Origin: Camarhynchus parvulus
Taxonomy: Eukaryota; Chordata; Aves; Passeriformes; Thraupidae
Direction: 5' to 3'
DNA length: 64,000 nucleotides
Assembly (NCBI RefSeq): GCF_901933205.1
Contig: NC_044574.1
Location: 48,579,609 to 48,643,608 of the forward strand
The position numbers were made by a program, and so were the translations under genes. Below are positions 59,001 through 64,000 of the stretch, one piece after another; position 1 is the stretch's first letter; the number at the start of each line of letters is the position of its first letter. The notes under the pieces were generated by a model. It made no database searches and was not told the DNA's origin. It saw only the letters and a program-made list of their open reading frames with translations.

Positions 59001-60904
59001 TTTAGCAGCCTGCCTCCTGTCTCGCACTGGATACGCTGCTTGACTGACTTGCACAAGATCATTTCTCTCACTGAACCGCCATTGTCAGTGTTCAACCTGA
59101 AGAGCCAAATTATCTCGGAGAGGCACCAGGAAAAACACCAAAGCAGAAACAGAAAAATGGCAGAGGACAGGTGTTTTATAGTCCATCACCACTGAAGAGG
59201 GAGGGACCAAATGAGTTCTTTCTGTGACAGATACTCCCAACAGGGCTCTCCTGCGTCTTGTCTTTTGCGGGATCCTTCCACGAACAAGTTTAACTCACCC
59301 AAAATAGTAGGAAGGTAGCCTGGGAGGCCATTTCATCTGCTGCCCAGGAGAATTAGAACTATTGGAAGGGTCCAAGCAAAAATCCAATTTGGCACGCAAA
59401 AGAAATAAGACCCTGTGATCTAAAACTAAATAGGTCTGCAAGCCTTAGTTTTGCTTTTTTAAAGTAGTAAAACAGCATTTCTCTTCCAATGGGAGCACTT
59501 ACAGCAGAAATCAGTTCAGCTGCAAATGTGCATCAACACTTGTTATTCAGTCAAAATAATCCCTTTCACATGAGAAATAATTAAAAACAAATTAAAGTAA
59601 ACATATAACTTGACCACTGGCAGTGATTAACGAACACTAAAAAAAATTCAAGCCCAAGTGGATAAATATTTATACGAACAGAAATTTATAGATGACAACA
59701 GCAAACATTTCAAATTCACGGCTCATCCACAGTGGGCGATCAGATCTCTTCTGACACAACCTGATCACATCCCAATCTACCAGTCTTACAATAATACCAC
59801 TAAGGATCAAGCACCACCAATAACTTTATTTATTATTCTGACAAAATCTACTGGGAATTTTCCAAGTCATATAGATTCAAAATAAATATCAGACAGCAAA
59901 CCTTTACCACTCCGACAAAGCCATTTTGTGGACATATATCCTGCAAAAGGCTTTACCGGAAGACATTATTCTCCACAGAAATCCAAATGAACACAATCCA
60001 AGCCATACTACCCTAGTGACACTTTGCCCTTTTTATAACTCCACAACTCTCTGCACTAAGCACCAAATGGCAATCTGCTACACCTAACTCCGGTTTGGCT
60101 TCTTCAAAGAGGTTATTTTGTGAGGACTAACATAATCTCACAGATAACATGCGGATCACTTCGGCTCCCGTGGATAGCGGTAGCCACTTACAAGAGCTGT
60201 GATTCTATTATTCGACACTAATTGCCCTAGATTATTATTACTCCAGAGTAATGACTCTGAAGTCGTCCGATTCCTCTAACTCAAATTTATTTACCCACAG
60301 TGCCCAGATTTCACAGCTGACTACAAAAAGCCGAGCAACAATCGGCAAAGTAAGATTCCAACACCAGTTTCTAATTACTAAGTAACTACATCCCCCCACA
60401 GAAAACCGTGCAAAAAACCCCAAAACCAAAACGGCCTAGGGATCCAAGCAGAAACAAAAAGCCGCAATAAAAATAGCAAATACTTTCTGCGACAAGACAA
60501 CCTGCAGTAACTCGCTGTCGATGATGTAAAACTTACGGCCCACGAACTTCTCCCTCTTCCCGCTGCTCGAGTCACCTTGCCCCGAGCCCGCTGCTGCCGG
60601 GACACCAAAGTGTGAGGGGCCCTATTACCGCCTGCTCTCCAAAAACCCACAAGAAGCGCTTCCGCAAAAAATAAAATCATCCTCGAAAGGTCATCTCTGA
60701 CCCCGCCGCCCCTCCGCTCCCCCGGAGGAGACGGACGTCTCCCGGTTGAAGGCCCAGCACCAGCTTCCAAGGTGGTCCCGGGGAAGGGGGAAGGCTTAGG
60801 TGGGGATCGGGCCCCCGCCTGAGCCTTCCCCCTTCCCCGGGGCCTAACGCTTGCCCCCCTCTCTACCGCCACATACCCTTCTCCTCCCGGCCATCCGTCG
60901 CCAT
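41086..60904 (-). CDS. YTHDC1: YTH domain-containing protein 1, nuclear m6A reader
   Basis: The 17 minus-strand coding exons are 60904-60877, 57084-56983, 56389-56061, 55929-55575, 54323-54234, 53725-53672, 53063-52969, 51137-51029, 50928-50811, 49961-49877, 47999-47833, 45361-45279, 43880-43844, 43751-43712, 43608-43546, 42083-41949 and 41310-41086. They sum to 2115 bp, 704 residues; human has 727. The product binds N6-methyladenosine in nuclear RNA and steers splicing and export. In order it has an acidic and Lys-rich N-terminus, a Glu-rich tract (about 195-235, exon 4), and the YTH domain (about 332-470, exons 7-11) with cage residues Trp354 and Trp405 (human 377 and 428). A Pro-rich region follows ([20 protein letters not shown]), then an Arg/Glu/Asp-rich tail ending GERGRYRR. 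The constant 23-residue offset puts the whole length difference before the YTH domain. All junctions are GT-AG and in phase. Confidence 0.96.
48500..49080 (+). mobile_element. Ancient CR1-like LINE fragment in a YTHDC1 intron
   Basis: The order of blocks follows the CR1 3' region: a GGGTGCAGTTGTGCCC-like start, GGAGCCAGGTGCAAAAC, AAGTGCTTCTTCAAAC, and CTTCCCAAATGATGTTGT. Divergence is heavy, so this is an old insertion. It lies in the intron between the exons ending 49877 and starting 47999. Confidence 0.6.
57943..58006 (+). other. Exon-like 64-bp segment opposite YTHDC1 intron 1
   Basis: A pyrimidine-rich TTTTCTGTGCTCAG acceptor precedes it and a strong CGCAAG/GTAAGG donor follows. One frame is open across it, with a basic, proline-containing peptide beginning [11 protein letters not shown] and ending NIRSRRK. 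I do not recognise the family. It may be a nested-gene exon, a captured exon copy or chance. Confidence 0.25.
58161..58187. repeat. AT-rich dinucleotide (TA) repeat
   Basis: CTATATATTTT followed by an uninterrupted (TA)n run. It is a small intronic microsatellite in YTHDC1 intron 1. Confidence 0.8.
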
Positions 60905-61110
60905 CCCGCCGCCGCGACGAGCGCCTAAGATGGAGGCTCCGTCTTCCTGCACGTAGCGCTTCCCTCTTCCCACAGGGCGCCGCTTTGTTTACGCTCCCCG
61001 CGTCAGAGCGCGCCGTGGGCGGGCGGCGTCGGGGCATGCGCCGCGCGGGGCCGTGAGGGCGCAGGCGCCATGTCAGCCCCTGGCGGCTCTGGGCTGCGTT
61101 TGGCTGGCTG
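60540..61110 (-). promoter_or_regulatory. YTHDC1 CpG island promoter and first exon
   Basis: The stretch is CpG-dense around the start codon at 60904. It is TATA-less, and contains GGCATGCGCC (around 61033, NRF1-like) and several GC boxes. CpG richness continues on the far side of the presumed start site to about 61100, so divergent transcription is possible. I see no gene there. Confidence 0.7.
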
Positions 61111-61329
61111 GGCGGGGAAAGGGGGAGGTTTTCTGCTCTCGAAGTGCGGAAAGGTCGCATTTCGCCCGTGGTGTTGTGGTAGCTGCGTGTGTGTGGTGTT
61201 GGAGCCCTTGCTGAGAGTCTTGAGTGGGGCAAAGTTTAACAGTACTCAACCCCTGGTGTTGGGCGTTGCTGTTCCCTGGTTTTCTCTTGTTTTTTACCTT
61301 CCCGCCCCCCGTTTTTTTCCGTTCTCCTG

Positions 61330-61800
61330 GCAATGAGGCCAGTTCAGAGGAGGGTTACCAAGCTGATGAGGGGGCTGGAGCACCTCTCCTATGAGGAAAG
61401 TTTGAAAGAATTGGGATTGTTCAGCCTAGAGAAGACTTTGGGGTGACTTAATTGTAGTCTTCCAGTACTGAAGAGAGTCTACAAGAAAGATGGTGAGAGA
61501 CTTCTTACAAGGATATGTAGGGCGAGGACAAGGGGGAGTGGCTTCAAAATGAAAGAGACTAGGGTTAGATTATATACCAGGAAGAATTTTTTTATTGTGA
61601 GAGTGGTGAGGCACTGGCCTAGGCTGCCCAGGGAAGCTGTGTGTGCCCCATCCCTGGAAGCATTCAATGGATTAGATGGGTTAGATGGAGCTCTGAGCAA
61701 CCTGATCTAGTGGAAGTTATCCCTGCCTGTGGTAGAGGGGTTGCAACTGGATGACCTTGAAGGTCACTTTCAACCCAAACTATTCTGCGAAATATGAAAC
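61330..61800 (+). mobile_element. CR1 LINE 3' fragment (plus)
   Basis: It begins AGGCCAGTTCAGAGGAGGGT and runs through GCTGGAGCACCTCTCCTATG, GGCTGCCCAGGGAAGCTGTG and GGATGACCTTGAAGGTCACT. This is the complete order of the CR1 3' portion. The end of ORF2 is present but frameshifted. Confidence 0.88.
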
Positions 61801-61989
61801 AAGTGTGGTTTATCTATCCACATTGTTTTTTAAATAAATTCCAGTTTAGAGCATAATTCTTTTCTACCATAATGTAGGTGGAAACTTCACCACCTCATCT
61901 TAGTTGCCCTTTCGGGCAGCTTATGAGGAAGCTTGGGCACTAAGTTGCATTTGCTAGTTTATCAGTATGTACAATACAACCAGGGGGTC

Positions 61990-62545
61990 AGGTCATAGCA
62001 TGGGTTTAGGAAAGGCAGGCCCTTCTTGACTAACCTGATCTCCTTTTATGACCAGGTGACCTGCTCATTGCATGAGGGAAAGGCTGTGGACGTGACTACA
62101 TGGACTTCAGTAAAGCCTTTGGTGCTGTGTCCCACAGCATTCTCCTGGAGAAGCTGGCAGCCCGTGGCTCACCCAAAAGAACAGGAAGCTCAGGGGAGAC
62201 CTTGTTGCCCTCTACAACTACATGAAAGAAGGTTGTTGTGTGGTGGGGGTTGGCCTCTTCTCCAGGCAAGTATCAGCAGGATGAGAAGAAATGGCCTCAT
62301 GCTGTGCCAGGGGAGCTTCAGGCTGGGTGTTGGGAAGTATTTTTTCACAAGAAGGTTAGTTAAGCATTGGAATGGGCTGCCCAGGGAGGTGGTACAGTCA
62401 CCACCCTTGGAGGCATTCAGAAAACAACTGGACATGGCACTTAATCTTACACTGTACTGGTGGTAATTGGTCAAAGGTTGGGCTTAATGATTTTGGAGGT
62501 CTTTTCCAGCCTTAATGATTTCATGATTCTATGATAAGGGTTGTG
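61990..62545 (+). mobile_element. CR1 LINE fragment with reverse-transcriptase remnant (plus)
   Basis: A second CR1 copy starts about 190 bp after the first. It includes the TACATGGACTTCAGTAAAGC block that encodes the FSKAF motif of the reverse transcriptase. It then jumps to the 3'-UTR text with GGCTGCCCAGGGAGGTGG and ends at ATGATTTCATGATTCTATGAT. The middle of ORF2 is deleted or rearranged. Confidence 0.85.
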
Positions 62546-62666
62546 TGTAATTTGCAATTATAAAGTAAGGCTTGCTTTGTCCACTATGGTAATTTATATG
62601 TTTATATCTTATTACCTGACATGCTAACTGTTATAAAAGCTCTGTTATAAAGCTCTACCTGTCTTC

Positions 62667-62684
62667 TTTTTTTTTTTTTTTTTT
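62667..62684. repeat. Poly(T) tract, 18 T
   Basis: This is an uninterrupted T18 run in intergenic DNA. No element is identified beside it. Confidence 0.85.
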
Positions 62685-62689
62685 GTTTA

Positions 62690-64000
62690 ACTGGAGTAGA
62701 GGCATAGCAAGGTGAGTAATGCTGTAGAGTATGGGATAATTTTATAATTTTGCTAGACTAGCCTGATAGGTGCAGCCAGTCAACTAAATACCATGAACCC
62801 CCTTCTCTAAAACACTGCAGTTCCAGCAATCTTCACTCCTGATATTCACTGTGTTTGCCTGTGCTCCCAGGGTGTACAGGTTGGTAGAAATGCCTGATCA
62901 GCACAGCAGCTGTTGGCTAGCTTAAGGGAGCACTTTTCCTTTCCAGTGGTGGGGCTGGAGTGCAAAAGGCACTTGTAACACTGCTTGGTGTTGTCTGTCT
63001 CACCTCAAAGCTGTGCAAGCAAAGTCTGAACAGAGAATGAAAACATGCCCTGAAGAACTGAAGTATTTCTGCAGAGAGAGATGATGAAAGATGGAATTAT
63101 GTGATGAGGTAAAATTTAGGAGGTGATTGTGAAGTTTTACAGAATGAAATAAAAGTACCTATTCTTCAACTTTCTATTGGCTTCTTGATTTGATGAAAGG
63201 TGATTGCTACTGTAGTGCTACAGCTTGAGCTCATTCAACATTTATCACGTTTATCTGTTCTCTGGAGTGTCTGAGTGGCAGAACTTGACACTAGTAGATC
63301 TACTGGCACTTAGCTTCTGATTCTGTAGCCAAACACTGAAGTAGTTCTTGTGTGTCTGTTCTGATCACATCAATCATCACTTGGGTAAGGTGCTTGTGGA
63401 GTGACCTTTCAGTGTCTGGTATGCACACAAGAAGTTTATTTAACTTGTGTTATTTATAAGCAATACCTCCATTTTCTATTTTTACTAGAAATTACTGCAT
63501 GGTGTTAACTTTACATCCTATTTTGCTACCGATGGAGAAAAGGTCTGTTTGCATGTAATGCACTAGATGGTGCTGTCAGCACGACTTAAATGGAAGGGCA
63601 CTTCCGTGGGGCTGCTGCTGATGTCTGGTTTTGTACTTCCCTTTGAATCTGCAGGTGCACCAAGAAACCTTTGGAGAATACTGTACTTTAAAGCCCATCG
63701 TGGTGGGTTTCATGCCTTTCACATAGGACAAAGTTAAAACATCGTTAGCATGAGTGCAGCACCTTTACTGTAGTATGTTAGTGGTGATAGGTATCTGCAA
63801 GTGAGCATAGCTGCTGATGCTTTTTTCAAGGATGTAATGTTAGCCTATATAGACTAAACCATATCCAGAGGTCCCTTTCAGCCTTAACCATTTTTATGGT
63901 TTTCTTAATTGATGGGGTCTTGTTCAAGAGTTTTAGGGTAAGAGAAACTGCTTAGTGCAGCAAGCAGCTGGTAGCTGTGGCTTCCTGCATAGATTACAAT
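62690..64000. other. Intergenic DNA at the right edge
   Basis: I see no gene. A short CR1 tail-like stretch (63865-63903, CAGAGGTCCCTTTCAGCCTT) is the only recognisable repeat. Confidence 0.45.

Noticed and set aside
60378..61232. 284-codon minus-strand open frame at the YTHDC1 CpG island
   Set aside because: It covers YTHDC1 exon 1 in a different frame and is explained by CpG-island composition.

Overview
The window is vertebrate nuclear DNA, almost certainly from a bird. It has several intron-bearing genes with GT-AG introns, many 3' fragments of CR1 LINEs (the dominant sauropsid retroposon), LTR/ERV relics and GC-rich promoter islands. No bacterial, phage or CRISPR features are present. 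Exons were placed by eye from splice signals, reading phase and remembered family sequences. No alignment or transcript data were used.

Layout. (1) 137-1916, minus: the first three coding exons of an SH2D4A-type SH2-domain gene, which runs off the left edge. (2) 2000-10240: non-genic DNA with a CR1 fragment, LTR-like relics (including an inverted pair around 7.6-8.1 and 9.2-9.65 kb) and a GC-rich island at 8.5-9.1 kb with no assigned gene. (3) 10443-11465, plus: a complete two-exon AP5S1 gene (AP-5 adaptor sigma subunit) with a CpG-rich promoter. (4) 12.5-12.9 kb: a decayed retroviral gag-like piece. (5) 13816-21863, plus: three complete seven-exon cytosolic sulfotransferases. One is SULT1D1/1E1-like, and two are SULT1B1-like tandem copies. 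(6) 26289-37688, plus: a UGT2A-type UDP-glucuronosyltransferase locus with three separate first exons feeding one shared set of exons 2-6. (7) 41086-60904, minus: the complete 17-exon YTHDC1 gene, tail-to-tail with the UGT locus, with its CpG island at 60.5-61.1 kb. (8) 61.1-64 kb: intergenic DNA with CR1 fragments.

Function. The centre of the window is a conjugation (phase II detoxification) block. The sulfotransferases add sulfate from PAPS and the UGTs add glucuronic acid from UDP-glucuronate, often to the same phenols, steroids and bile compounds. The order SULT1 - UGT2 - YTHDC1 matches the group found at human 4q13. AP5S1 (human 20p13) and SH2D4A (human 8p21) on the left flank are not neighbours of that block in human.

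The most interesting signals are: the two SULT1B copies, which appear identical over about 940 bp including introns and 3' flank but diverge in exons 2-3 (gene conversion or very recent partial duplication); the alternative-first-exon UGT2A architecture; a short exon-like segment on the opposite strand inside YTHDC1 intron 1; perfect hairpins in UGT-flanking DNA; and the orphan GC island with two CTCF-like motifs inside an inverted LTR pair. I did not find anything I would call an entirely undescribed system.
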